A stretch of DNA of 64,000 bases from Labrenzia sp. R4_2 (GTDB lineage Bacteria > Pseudomonadota > Alphaproteobacteria > Rhizobiales > Stappiaceae): assembly GCF_017743865.1 (NCBI RefSeq), contig NZ_JAGHRJ010000005.1:248001-312000 (forward strand), written 5' to 3'. The notes under the pieces are model-generated. The model was not told the DNA's origin, did not search any database, and saw only the letters and a list, made by a program, of their open reading frames with translations. How positions within the stretch are numbered: position 1 is the first letter of the stretch; each line of letters opens with the position of its first letter. This document shows, in pieces, positions 37,084-45,727 of this stretch. The translations under genes and the position numbers were made by a program.

Positions 37084-37602
37084 TTAACTGGAATCTGAAG
37101 CAGTTGTGACGACGTTCACAGTGTAAGCCGTAAGGACGCCACCATAAGCGTTTCCTTCTGGAATTACGGGACGTGGTATGGTTAGCCTAACTTGCTGCAC
37201 CAAATTTAAAAAAATCTCTCCATCTATTCTTCGCTCTCTGGAATGAGATGTTTTTAGCAATAAGCTACGATCAACTGGGAGGTGAGAGGGAAGTTTGTGC
37301 ATTACGCTTAAGATAGAATTGAATTAACGGAAGCACTCAACTAGAGACGCGATGAATAGGTTCTTACCTGACCAGTGCTCCAATCCCCAAGTAGGAACCA
37401 CAGGATCATGGAGTTCTCCATCTAGTATCACGGTTCCGGGCTGGAGATGACTGGGATAATACAGCGCATTCGGAACATTGATTCTGATCGCAAAGCGAGG
37501 CTGATCCTCATAGTAATGTCTACGCCAAACCTCCAAATTTTCGCGGGAGTCCGCAAGGGTCAGAACCAATACAAGTCCAGGAACTCTGTTCGAACCATCC
37601 AT
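37084..37602 (-). pseudogene. Unrecognised ORF with an in-frame stop, or two small adjacent ORFs
   Basis: One frame runs from an ATG at 37602 for 92 codons to a TAA at 37324-37326, then continues in the same frame. An ATG at 37302 starts a further 72 codons ending at 37084. Read through, it would be a 172-codon protein with no family I recognise. The first part includes WRRHYYEDQPRFAIRINVP and is rich in aromatic residues. No convincing ribosome sites were seen. Either a nonsense mutation or two tiny genes explain it; chance open frames in AT-rich DNA are also possible. Confidence 0.35.
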
Positions 37603-37923
37603 TTACCGCCTATATGCAGGCATTATCCATCGGTTTCTCAGGTCTAGAGAAGTCCAGTGCGATCCCCTTGGTAGGATCAAAAATCCAGCTTCAGTGGGTT
37701 GAACTCCGAGCTCTGATCAACACTCATGCGCTAATCGGAGCCAATATGGATATTACCAGCGGTGGCTTTCCTGAAAGTAGCAAGCAGCAGATCATCGCCG
37801 AACTGCTGTGCATAACGGGCATCCGCATCAACGCTGCTGTCGAACTCGCTGGCCGGCCCGCCCCGAACTCTCGCCGGAAAGCGTAATGCTCAAACAGGAA
37901 CCGGACGACAAGGACTGAAAGAC
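37603..37923. other. Gap between the small ORF and pcaR
   Basis: About 320 bases. A plus-strand frame of 90 codons (37614-37886, ending RRKA) has no ribosome site and no family I recognise. It may be part of a decayed element. Otherwise empty. Confidence 0.4.
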
Positions 37924-38685
37924 CTAGTGCAGCACCCGCCGCACGCCCGACTGCACCTTGAGGAGCGCCGGCAGGTAGATGGCGACGAGGTCGTCCAGGC
38001 TCGCCTGCGCGGCGGCCATGCCCGTGTTGAGCGCCGCCACCACCCGGTCGCGGCTATCGTAGACCGGCACGGCGAGCGACCTGAGGCCGATCTCCACTTC
38101 CTGATCGATGACGGCAAAGCCTTGCGTGCGCGTTTCACCGATACGGTTCATGATCTCGTCCGGATCGGTCAGGCTCAGCGCCGTGCGCGGGGTCAGGTCC
38201 GAGCGCTCCACGAGTGCCCGGGCCTCTTCTTCCGGCAGCGCCGCCAGCAGCACGCGGCCCATCGACGTGCAATGCGCGGGCAGCCGTGAGCCGGGCGTCA
38301 GTCCGATGGACATCACCCGTTTCTGCGCGGCCCGCGCCAGATAGACGATTTCCGTGCCGTCGAGGATCGATACCGAGCAGGACTGGCAGATCTGCTCGGT
38401 AAGCTGGTCGAGCCACGGCTGCACCACCTGCGGCAGCGGCAGCGAGGCGAGCGCCCCGAGACCCAGCCGGAGCGCGCGTGGCGTCAACGTGAAGAACTTG
38501 CCGTCGTAGTCCGCATACCCCTCGTGATGAAGGGTGAGCAGGCAGCGGCGCGCGGTCGCCCGGTCCAGCCCCGTGGCGTCGGCGACATCGGATATCGACA
38601 GACGGGGGGTGTCGGCCCCGAAACACTCGATCACCCTCAGTCCCTTGGCGAGCGAAGCGATGTGATCCGTCGGTTTGTTCAACAT
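37924..38685 (-). CDS. pcaR: IclR-family regulator, PcaR/PcaU-like
   Basis: 253 residues from the ATG at 38685, or 266 from an ATG at 38724; neither has a clear ribosome site. The N-terminal winged helix (LAKGLRVIECFGADTPRLSISDVADATGLDRATARRCL) and C-terminal effector domain with SCSVSILDGTEIVYLARA and LPAHCTSMGRVLLA match the Pca/Pob branch of IclR. It is divergent from pcaIJF, as in rhizobial pcaR-IJF loci where PcaR responds to 3-oxoadipate. The name is inferred from context and resemblance. Confidence 0.85.
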   Translation of the reverse strand: MLNKPTDHIASLAKGLRVIECFGADTPRLSISDVADATGLDRATARRCLLTLHHEGYADYDGKFFTLTPRALRLGLGALASLPLPQVVQPWLDQLTEQICQSCSVSILDGTEIVYLARAAQKRVMSIGLTPGSRLPAHCTSMGRVLLAALPEEEARALVERSDLTPRTALSLTDPDEIMNRIGETRTQGFAVIDQEVEIGLRSLAVPVYDSRDRVVAALNTGMAAAQASLDDLVAIYLPALLKVQSGVRRVLH

Positions 38686-38737
38686 GCGCACAAAATTCAG
38701 TTCTATTTGAACAAATGTCAACATGCGAACAAATTGA
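38680..38737. promoter_or_regulatory. Direct repeats in the pcaR-pcaI intergenic region, likely PcaR operator
   Basis: Two near-identical 18-19 base copies of CAACATGCG(C/A)ACAAA(A)TT occur at 38680-38698 and 38719-38737, with a further GAACAAAT between them. IclR proteins of this branch bind directly repeated sites. The repeats cover both candidate pcaR start codons, which fits autorepression. Confidence 0.5.
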
Positions 38738-38789
38738 CTGGCCGAACCGAAGCAGCGGGCCTAGACAATCCTCAACCGAGGAGGTTTCC

Positions 38790-39509
38790 ATGGATAAGAC
38801 AATAACGTCCCTTACGGCTGCGGTCGCGGACATAAAGGACGGTTCCCGACTGATGATCGGCGGCTTCGGCGGCTCCGGCGCGCCGATCGAGTTGATCCAC
38901 GCCCTGATCGACCGTTTCCGCGAAACCGGCAGCCCCAGGGACCTGACGGTGATCAATAACAATGCGGGCAACGGCGGCATCGGCATCGCCGCGATGATCA
39001 AGGCCGGCATGGTCCGCAAGATGATCTGCTCCTTCCCGCGCTCGTCGAATGCGGAAGCCTTCAACGAAAAATATCTGGCCGGTGAAATCGAGCTGGAGCT
39101 CGTTCCCCAAGGCACACTCGCGGAACGCATCCGCGCAGCCGGTGCCGGCATCCCCGCCTTCTACACGCCGAGCTCCTTCGGCACCGAGCTGGCGGAAGGC
39201 AAGCCCACGGAAGAATTCGACGGCAAGATGTATGTGCGCGAACGCTGGCTGAAAGCCGACTTTGCGATCATCAAGGCGCAGGTCGGCGACACGCTCGGCA
39301 ACCTCACCTACCGGTGTGCGGGCCGCAACTTCAGCCCTTTGATGGCCATGGCCGCGGACCGCACCATCGTCCAGGTCAGCCATCTGGTCGCACCCGGCGG
39401 CATCGACCCCGAAACCGTCGTCACGCCCGGCATCTTCGTCGACGGACTGGTCGCAGTTCCGGAACCTGAACAGGAAGAAGTGCTCGTCCGCGCGGGAGTG
39501 GTTTACTGA
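38790..39509 (+). CDS. pcaI: 3-oxoadipate CoA-transferase subunit A
   Basis: 239 residues from the ATG at 38790 with GAGGAGG upstream. The CoA-transferase family I alpha signature is present: DGSRLMIGGFGGSGAPIELIHAL at the start, VINNNAGNGGIGIAAMIKAGMVRKMICSFPRS, and FYTPSSFGTELAEGKP. It transfers CoA from succinyl-CoA to 3-oxoadipate together with PcaJ. The stop overlaps the pcaJ start. Confidence 0.95.
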   Translation: MDKTITSLTAAVADIKDGSRLMIGGFGGSGAPIELIHALIDRFRETGSPRDLTVINNNAGNGGIGIAAMIKAGMVRKMICSFPRSSNAEAFNEKYLAGEIELELVPQGTLAERIRAAGAGIPAFYTPSSFGTELAEGKPTEEFDGKMYVRERWLKADFAIIKAQVGDTLGNLTYRCAGRNFSPLMAMAADRTIVQVSHLVAPGGIDPETVVTPGIFVDGLVAVPEPEQEEVLVRAGVVY

Positions 39510-40186
39510 TGGCCTATACGAAACTCACCAACGCCCAGATCGCCTGGCGCGCCGCCCAGGACATCGAGGACGGCGCCTATGTCAACCTCGGCATCGGCTT
39601 TCCCGAAATGATCGCCAAGTTCCAGCCCGAAGGCCGGGACGTGATCTATCACACCGAAAACGGCGTGCTCGGGTTCGGCGGAGCTCCGAAAGAGGGCGAA
39701 GAGGACTGGGACCTGATCAATGCCGGCAAGAAGGCGATCACGCTGAAACCGGGTGCCTCCTTCTTTCACCATGCCGACAGCTTCTCCATGGTGCGCGGCG
39801 GCCATCTCGACCTTGCGGTCCTCGGCGCTTACCAGGTGGCCCAGAACGGCGATCTGGCGAACTGGCGTGTCGGCTCGAAGGGCGTGCCCGCCGTCGGCGG
39901 CGCGATGGACCTCGTCCACGGCGCCAAGCGGGTCGCGGTCGTCACCGACCACGTCACCAAGGACGGCAAGCCGAAGCTGGTCGAAACCTGCACCTTCCCG
40001 CTCACCGGCGTCGGCTGCGTCACCCGCGTCTACACCTCCCTTGCCGTGGTCGACATCGTCGACGGTCATTTCGTCCTGCGCGAAAAGCTTCCCGGAATGA
40101 CACTGGAGGAATTGCAGGACGTGACCGGAGCACCGCTGCATCTCGAGGGCGACCCCGCCGACCTGACCGTACCCGCTCTGGACTGA
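39509..40186 (+). CDS. pcaJ: 3-oxoadipate CoA-transferase subunit B
   Basis: 225 residues. The catalytic Glu that forms the thioester is Glu50 in YHTENGVLGFG. Other family features are VNLGIGFPEMIAKF near 25-37 and GGHLDLAVLGAYQVAQNGDLANW near 100. It works with PcaI. The ATG shares its A with the pcaI stop, and pcaF starts ten bases after its end. Confidence 0.95.
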   Translation: MAYTKLTNAQIAWRAAQDIEDGAYVNLGIGFPEMIAKFQPEGRDVIYHTENGVLGFGGAPKEGEEDWDLINAGKKAITLKPGASFFHHADSFSMVRGGHLDLAVLGAYQVAQNGDLANWRVGSKGVPAVGGAMDLVHGAKRVAVVTDHVTKDGKPKLVETCTFPLTGVGCVTRVYTSLAVVDIVDGHFVLREKLPGMTLEELQDVTGAPLHLEGDPADLTVPALD

Positions 40187-40196
40187 GGAAAGACCT

Positions 40197-41405
40197 GTGC
40201 AAGACGTATTTATCTGCGACTACATCCGCACACCCATCGGCCGCTTCGGCGGTGCCCTCGCCCCGGTGCGCACCGACGACCTCGGCGCGATCCCCCTCAA
40301 GGCGCTCGCGGCCCGCAACCCGGGCCTGGATCTCGCGGCGATCGACGAGGTGATCTTCGGCTGTGCCAACCAGGCGGGCGAAGACAACCGCAACGTGGCG
40401 CGCATGTCTCTTCTGCTCGCCGGCTACCCGGAAACGGTGCCGGGCACCACGATGAACCGCCTGTGCGGCTCGGGCATGGATGCCGTCATCACCGCCGCCC
40501 GTGCGATCAAGGCCGGCGAGGCCGAACTGATCGTCGCCGGAGGCGTCGAGAGCATGTCGCGCGCGCCGTTTGTCATGCCCAAGGCCGAAAGTGCCTTTTC
40601 CCGCACCAGCGAAATCCACGACACCACCATCGGCTGGCGCTTCGTCAACCCGCTGATGAAAGCCCAATACGGCGTCGACAGCATGCCGGAAACCGGCGAA
40701 AACGTCGCCGAGGATTTCAACGTTTCCCGGACCGATCAGGACGCCTTCGCCTTTCGCTCCCAGCAGAAAGCCAAGGCCGCGATGGACAATGGCAGGCTCG
40801 CCCGCGAAATCACGCCCGTCTCGATCCCGAGGCGCAAGGGCGACCCCGTCATCATCGATATCGACGAGCACCCGCGCCCGGAAACGACGCTCGAAGGTTT
40901 CGCCAAGCTGCGCGCACCCTTCCGGGACGGCGGCTCGGTTACGGCCGGCAATGCCTCCGGCGTCAATGACGGCGCGGCGGCCCTGATCGTGGCCTCCGGC
41001 GAAGCGGCAGCAAAATACGGCCTCAAGCCGATTGTCCAGGTGCTCGGCGGCGCGACCGCCGGCGTGGCGCCCCGGATCATGGGCTTCGGTCCGGCGATCG
41101 CCTCCAAAAAGCTCATGGCGCGGCTCGGCCTGGCGCAGGCGGACTTCGACGTGATCGAACTGAACGAGGCTTTCGCTTCCCAAGGGCTTGCCACCTTGCG
41201 CGATCTCGGCATCGCCGACGACGATCCGCGGGTGAACCCCAATGGCGGCGCCATCGCCCTCGGCCACCCGCTCGGCATGTCCGGCGCCCGGATCACCGGC
41301 ACGGCGGCTCTGGAACTGTCGGAGAAAAACGGCCGTTATGCCCTCTCGACCATGTGCATCGGAGTTGGCCAAGGAATTGCAATTGCACTGGGAGCTTGCA
41401 ACTAG
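40197..41405 (+). CDS. pcaF: 3-oxoadipyl-CoA thiolase
   Basis: 402 residues from a GTG with GAGGAAAG upstream. Thiolase active-site residues are Cys90 in MNRLCGSGMDA, His357 in LGHPLGMSGAR and Cys387 in STMCIGVGQG. It cleaves 3-oxoadipyl-CoA to succinyl-CoA and acetyl-CoA, ending the pathway. The C-terminus is unusual: instead of the common branched-chain-rich ending it reads IALGACN, and the last 50 or so bases use AT-rich codons unlike the rest. A recombination point may have replaced the natural end. Confidence 0.94.
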   Translation: MQDVFICDYIRTPIGRFGGALAPVRTDDLGAIPLKALAARNPGLDLAAIDEVIFGCANQAGEDNRNVARMSLLLAGYPETVPGTTMNRLCGSGMDAVITAARAIKAGEAELIVAGGVESMSRAPFVMPKAESAFSRTSEIHDTTIGWRFVNPLMKAQYGVDSMPETGENVAEDFNVSRTDQDAFAFRSQQKAKAAMDNGRLAREITPVSIPRRKGDPVIIDIDEHPRPETTLEGFAKLRAPFRDGGSVTAGNASGVNDGAAALIVASGEAAAKYGLKPIVQVLGGATAGVAPRIMGFGPAIASKKLMARLGLAQADFDVIELNEAFASQGLATLRDLGIADDDPRVNPNGGAIALGHPLGMSGARITGTAALELSEKNGRYALSTMCIGVGQGIAIALGACN

Positions 41406-41799
41406 TTTCGTGAACCTGAGCTGCACGTCTTTCAAAACACGAACCAAGACTAGATGATGGATTTATTAAAATTGATCCAAGGTCGATCTGATATCATATT
41501 GAAAGGTGCAGGTATATTTTTGACCTTTTCCACTACATCTATCATTTCTGGAGGCATATGGAGAAAGTTTATTTACGTCGGCGATGGGGCACATGAGGTA
41601 TGTTTTGGAAAAGCACCCAAGACTATACTCAGCTCTCGAATTGCATCGGCATCATGTGCCGGTCCGCCAAAACAATTGAGCCTGAGAGGAGGTCACATGA
41701 AAGGGACATCAACATGGCTTTTTGAGCATCATAGACCTACTCGGAAGAGAACGTAGTCGATGAGTTGCGTTCGGGTGGTAGGTTTCCGTTTGCCGAACT
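41406..41799. other. AT-rich gap after pcaF
   Basis: About 390 bases with clearly lower GC than pcaF. Plus-strand frames here lack ribosome sites and known motifs. The last part leads into the IS3-type remnant and may belong to it. Confidence 0.45.
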
Positions 41800-42262
41800 T
41801 ACGCGGTGAACCGGCTTGACCCAACGAACAAACGTTACAGATCCCGTCGGCCCGGTCAGGCCGCTTTGGAACAGCGGATCAGAGAGATTTGTCAGAGGCA
41901 TATCCGGTTCGGATAGCAATGCTTGGATGTATTGCTGTGCCGAGAGTGCTGGATGATCAGTCAGAAGAAAACCCGTCAGATCTACAACGAGTTGGGCCTC
42001 CAATGAGGAACAAGTTTCTGGAGCGCCGGATGAAAGCAACGCTTCAGGAAGATCGCCAATCGGCCGTCGGGCCGAATGACGTTGGGCTATGGACTTCATG
42101 CATGACCAGCACGCAACTGATCGAAAATCCGCGTTTTGACCGTGTTCGATACGTTCTCTCGCTATGTGCCGGGGCTTGATCCACGGCCAAGTGATCGGGG
42201 AGAGGATGTTGCGAGAACCCTGAGCAGGGTGTGTTCTCGATTTCACGCAGTCGCCGACTCTA
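41800..42262 (+). pseudogene. Decayed IS3-family transposase OrfB remnant
   Basis: Pieces in successive plus frames match an IS3-type OrfB in order. YRSRRPGQAALEQRIREIC starts at 41836, then WMISQKKTRQIYNELGLQ. ATLQEDRQSAVGPNDV follows after a frame change, then AMDFMHDQ with the first catalytic Asp, and VFDTFSRYVPGLDPR with the second region. At least two stops and several frameshifts make it non-functional. It separates the pcaIJF block from the conjugation module, so may mark a junction. It is a different subgroup from the remnant at 603. Confidence 0.8.
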
Positions 42263-42344
42263 ATCTTCCAAATCCCCGATTGAGCTAACGATGTTCCAGA
42301 GCATTCACAATTAACAGGAGCGACATGGAAAACTGGGCAAGAAA

Positions 42345-43298
42345 TTGAAGTCGGTTGATTCTTTGAAACACAAAAGACGCCTCGCAGGGCCGATAGAAAT
42401 AAGACACCTGCGCCACGCTGTGGCGGTCGAAAGTCATGGAAGTTTCAGAAAAGCCGCACTCGCGCTCAGAGTGAAGCAATCGACACTCAGTCGGACCATT
42501 TCTCAGATGGAAGCTCGTCTGGGTCTGATCCTTTTCGAACGAACGAGTGGCGGTGCGCGCTTAACAGAGGCGGGTGCCGAGATCGTGAAGACTTCCCGCT
42601 ATCTCATCCAGTCATTGGACCAAATGACACTAAACGCCCAGGAGCTAAGCCGAGGCAATACGGGACAGTTTCGTCTTGGATTTTATACGTCCCTCTCGAT
42701 GGGCAAATTACGCGCAAGGCTCACAGAATTTGCAACAAGGTTCCCCAATATGGAGATCCTCACGATTGAAGCTTCGCGCTCGCGTCTTTTGTCTGATCTT
42801 GCTGGCGGTTTCCTGGATATAGCCATAGTCACTGGCGATCCTTCTCCTGGAGAAGTTGGCGCAAAGTCTCTTTGGACAGAACGTATTATGGTCCTCATGC
42901 CCAGCACGCATCCGCTAGCTCAAAACAAAGTCCTCCATTGGACCGACCTGAAAGACGAAACTTTCCTTATTAGCGATCATGATCCAGGTCCTGAATTGCG
43001 AGATGTCCTTGTTTCCAAGCTTGCGCTGCTCGGCGGACAACCAAAGTTGGTTGCCCACAATGTCAGCCAGGAAAATATCAAAGGTCTGGTCTCAGCCGGT
43101 TTCGGCATAAGCCTCATTCTCGAAGCAAGCCTGGGGTCCAGTTTTCCCGGCGTTTCGTTTCTCGAAGTCCGTGACGGGACTGGCGCAAACCGCATCAGCT
43201 TTTCCGCGCGTTGGCGTAGCGACAACAACAATCCGGCTTTGAGCAACTTCATTGCTCTCCTGGAAGAACGCTATCCCTCACCTGCCGGCCGTGACTAA
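42345..43298 (+). CDS. LysR-family transcriptional regulator next to the trb operon
   Basis: 317 residues from a TTG at 42345. The helix-turn-helix is near 18-75 (IEIRHLRHAVAVESHGSFRKAALAL, KQSTLSRTISQMEARLG). A regulator of this type beside DUF2274/trbI, pointing toward the trb genes, is common in alphaproteobacterial ICEs. The start codon overlaps the stop of an eight-codon reading frame (ATG at 42325, with AGGAG upstream), so translation may be coupled. The last 50 bases overlap the convergent DUF2274 gene. Confidence 0.85.
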   Translation: MKSVDSLKHKRRLAGPIEIRHLRHAVAVESHGSFRKAALALRVKQSTLSRTISQMEARLGLILFERTSGGARLTEAGAEIVKTSRYLIQSLDQMTLNAQELSRGNTGQFRLGFYTSLSMGKLRARLTEFATRFPNMEILTIEASRSRLLSDLAGGFLDIAIVTGDPSPGEVGAKSLWTERIMVLMPSTHPLAQNKVLHWTDLKDETFLISDHDPGPELRDVLVSKLALLGGQPKLVAHNVSQENIKGLVSAGFGISLILEASLGSSFPGVSFLEVRDGTGANRISFSARWRSDNNNPALSNFIALLEERYPSPAGRD

Positions 43299-43518
43299 GA
43301 ATCCGACGCGCCTTCGCAAACCCACGATCCGTCGCAATAAACCGTTCCAGCATCGGAACGATCAGCCTAGAAGGATCCTCGACGGTCTGCCCGCTCTGCC
43401 GACCGAGAATCTCGGCATAGTCCACCAGATCCCGATGCAGCTTCGCCGGCAGTTCCACACTCACCTTGACCGGCTTGTCGTCCGGTAACGGCCCCAGCTT
43501 CAGTCTCACCATGGTCAT
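43249..43518 (-). CDS. DUF2274 domain protein of the trb locus
   Basis: 89 residues. The text LKLGPLPDDKPVKVSVELPAKLHRDLVDYAEILGRQ is typical of DUF2274, small proteins found immediately after trbI in alphaproteobacterial conjugation clusters. The pattern suggests a ribbon-helix-helix-like DNA-binding protein, but no function is established. The start overlaps the trbI stop by four bases. Confidence 0.85.
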   Translation of the reverse strand: MTMVRLKLGPLPDDKPVKVSVELPAKLHRDLVDYAEILGRQSGQTVEDPSRLIVPMLERFIATDRGFAKARRILSHGRQVRDSVLPGEQ

Positions 43519-44681
43519 CCTCCGTAAGGTTCGAGCACCAAATCACGGGTGACGATCACCCTCACCGGGAACCCCGGCCGGATCGTCAGCGTGGGCGCGA
43601 CCTGCAACTGGCGCTGAACGATCTGCTGCCCGGCATCATCGATCGTGTCCTGGGCACCTTCACGGACCGCCTGAACCAGGCGGTCGTCGTCACTTGCTGC
43701 GAGTTCCGCACCGACGCTAAGCAGCGTCGACAGCCCGGCCGCCTTGGCGAGATCCCACCAGTGGTAATCCACACCGTCTTCCAGACCGGCATAGCCACTT
43801 GGGTCCGCTCCCGGCTGGCGTTCGAGCACGATGGAGCGGCCGTTCGGGAGGATCAGCCGGTTCCAGACGAGCAGCACACGGCGCTGACCGAACCCGACAT
43901 CGTTGGAATATTCGCCGACGATGCGCGTGCCTTGAGGGACCAGGAGCAGTCTTCCGGTTGGACTGTCATAGACATGCTGCGTGACTTGGGCGGTGATCTG
44001 CCCGGGCAGGTCGGAGCGGATCCCGGTGATGAGTGCAGCGGGAATGACGGACCCGGCCTGCAGCACATAGGGCGATGCCGGTGCCGTAACGCGATCGGAT
44101 GCCGTGGTCCGTCGGTCCACGGACGCATTCAAAAACGCAAGATTGCTGTCTTGTGCCGAAACTCCACCTGAAACACTGCCGCCGATCGACGGCACTGTAC
44201 CCAGCCTTGCTCCGCCCGATGCCGCCTGTCCCGTCTGGAAGAAGACCCGGCTGGTGCGGGCAGCCTCTACCTCGGCAAGACGGCGCTGTTCCTGTTCATC
44301 GAGCGTGGGCGTTTGGATCGCTGGAGGCACGACCGGCTGACCGCGTTCCTGCGCCTTGAGGATCGGCCGGCCTAGATCTCCCGGCAAGGGCGGTCCTAGA
44401 ACCGGGCCGGCATAGTCGCTCGGCAGGGTACTCAATCCGTCAGCGGTGTTGCGGTTTTCCGTCGAAAACAGTTCCTCGCTGCCGCCCCTCCTGTCCGGTG
44501 CCTGGAGCGCGTAGATCAAAGCCCCTCCGATGCCGAGCAAGGCAACGAACCCGACCCCTGCCAGCACCTTGCGCGAGAGACGCGTCACCCGCGGCGGATC
44601 CACTCGCAAACGCATTGCCGCCCTGACGTCAGCGTTCGGGTGAGGATCGTCGTCTTCCCTATTCTGCTGCGGACTGCTCAT
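43515..44681 (-). CDS. trbI: Conjugal transfer protein TrbI (VirB10-like)
   Basis: 388 residues. A short cytoplasmic N-terminus is followed by one membrane segment at about 42-60 (LAGVGFVALLGIGGALIYAL), a proline-rich linker and a C-terminal VirB10-type domain (SVIPAALITGIRSDLPGQITAQV, LLVPQGTRIVGEY, GVDYHWWDLAKAAGLSTLLSVG). It spans the envelope as scaffold of the type IV secretion channel. Coupled to trbG and DUF2274 by four-base overlaps. Confidence 0.95.
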   Translation of the reverse strand: MSSPQQNREDDDPHPNADVRAAMRLRVDPPRVTRLSRKVLAGVGFVALLGIGGALIYALQAPDRRGGSEELFSTENRNTADGLSTLPSDYAGPVLGPPLPGDLGRPILKAQERGQPVVPPAIQTPTLDEQEQRRLAEVEAARTSRVFFQTGQAASGGARLGTVPSIGGSVSGGVSAQDSNLAFLNASVDRRTTASDRVTAPASPYVLQAGSVIPAALITGIRSDLPGQITAQVTQHVYDSPTGRLLLVPQGTRIVGEYSNDVGFGQRRVLLVWNRLILPNGRSIVLERQPGADPSGYAGLEDGVDYHWWDLAKAAGLSTLLSVGAELAASDDDRLVQAVREGAQDTIDDAGQQIVQRQLQVAPTLTIRPGFPVRVIVTRDLVLEPYGG

Positions 44682-45727
44682 GCCCCCTCACCTCCATCGC
44701 CGATCGTTGGTTGCTCTGAAGGCTCACCAGCACCATGTCCCTTTGTCAGGTCATGGCGTTTTCCATCGGTCCGAACAATCCTGACCGTCTGCTGGTGCTT
44801 GCCGCTGCCAAACCGGAGTTCCGCAGCCCCAAATATCCGGTCGACGATCAGGATATTCCTGTAAACGCGGCTGTTGACGATTTCCGGGTTTCCGTCGGGC
44901 CCGAGAACGAAGACCGGCGGCATCTCCCCCTGGACGATTCCACCCGGAAATTCGACATAGACCCGCCTGCCATCGTCATAGATGGAGACCGGGCGCCAGG
45001 GCGGAGTGTCGCCGGTGAGCGCATATCGATAGTTCCGTGCCGCGAGCGCCGGAATGCGAGGCGTTGTCGGGACGACGGGACGCTGTGAAAACGAAGACTG
45101 CGGATAGTTCCAGGCGACCGCGGGCATATAGAAACCCTCGCCTGAGCGCAGCTCGATCCTGTAAACCCGCCGGTCGGTGGTGACGACTAGATTGGTCTCT
45201 ATGTCCGGGCGCGCCGGTTTGACGAGGATGTGGACCTGCGGCTCTTCGCCGGAGCCGCTGGTGGTATCGCCGATGATCCAGCGGGCCGTATCGCCGGCCG
45301 CGACCGGGCCGGCGCCAGTCAGGGCTTCGCCCGGTTCCAGCGCAATGTCAGTGATCTTTCCGGGAGTCGTATAGACCTGATAGAGCGCCCCTTCCGACCA
45401 GGGATAGATCTGGATGGCATTGTAGTAGCCTTCGCGGCGCGGCTCGATGCGCGCAGCCGCATTGGCATTCTCGATCCTGCCGGCTGACGTTGTTGCCGCG
45501 TCGCCTCCTTTTGCCGGGGTCCAGGCCGGAGGCACATGAAGAGGCTTGGGCCGATCGTCGCTCGCAGTTTTTGGTACCGCCGGCAGGGGCGGCACGCTGG
45601 CATCGTAGCTGATCTGCGGAGGCTTGTAGGTGGCACAGCTCGCCAACGCGGTTGCACAAAGAAGGACTGCCGCACTTGCGGAGAACCGGAATGCCGGAAG
45701 CGCGGGTTTACGCAAAGCCGTCTTCAT
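44678..45727 (-). CDS. trbG: P-type conjugative transfer protein TrbG (VirB9-like)
   Basis: 349 residues with a lipoprotein-type signal (LLCATALASC-ATY). The VirB9-like core has YNAIQIYPWSEGALYQVYTTPGKITDIALEPGE, ARWIIGDT, VHILVKPARPDIETNLVVTTDRRVYRIEL, and a late PPVFVLGPDGNPEIVNSRVYRNILIVDRIFGAAELRFG. It forms the outer-membrane ring of the mating channel with TrbI. It overlaps trbF and trbI. Confidence 0.95.
   Translation of the reverse strand: MKTALRKPALPAFRFSASAAVLLCATALASCATYKPPQISYDASVPPLPAVPKTASDDRPKPLHVPPAWTPAKGGDAATTSAGRIENANAAARIEPRREGYYNAIQIYPWSEGALYQVYTTPGKITDIALEPGEALTGAGPVAAGDTARWIIGDTTSGSGEEPQVHILVKPARPDIETNLVVTTDRRVYRIELRSGEGFYMPAVAWNYPQSSFSQRPVVPTTPRIPALAARNYRYALTGDTPPWRPVSIYDDGRRVYVEFPGGIVQGEMPPVFVLGPDGNPEIVNSRVYRNILIVDRIFGAAELRFGSGKHQQTVRIVRTDGKRHDLTKGHGAGEPSEQPTIGDGGEGA

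Noticed and set aside
40020..41447. Minus-strand open frame of 475 codons
   Set aside because: It is antisense to pcaF, whose thiolase active site is complete.
41737..42246. Minus-strand open frame of 169 codons
   Set aside because: It is antisense to the IS3-type OrfB remnant, which explains its odd composition.
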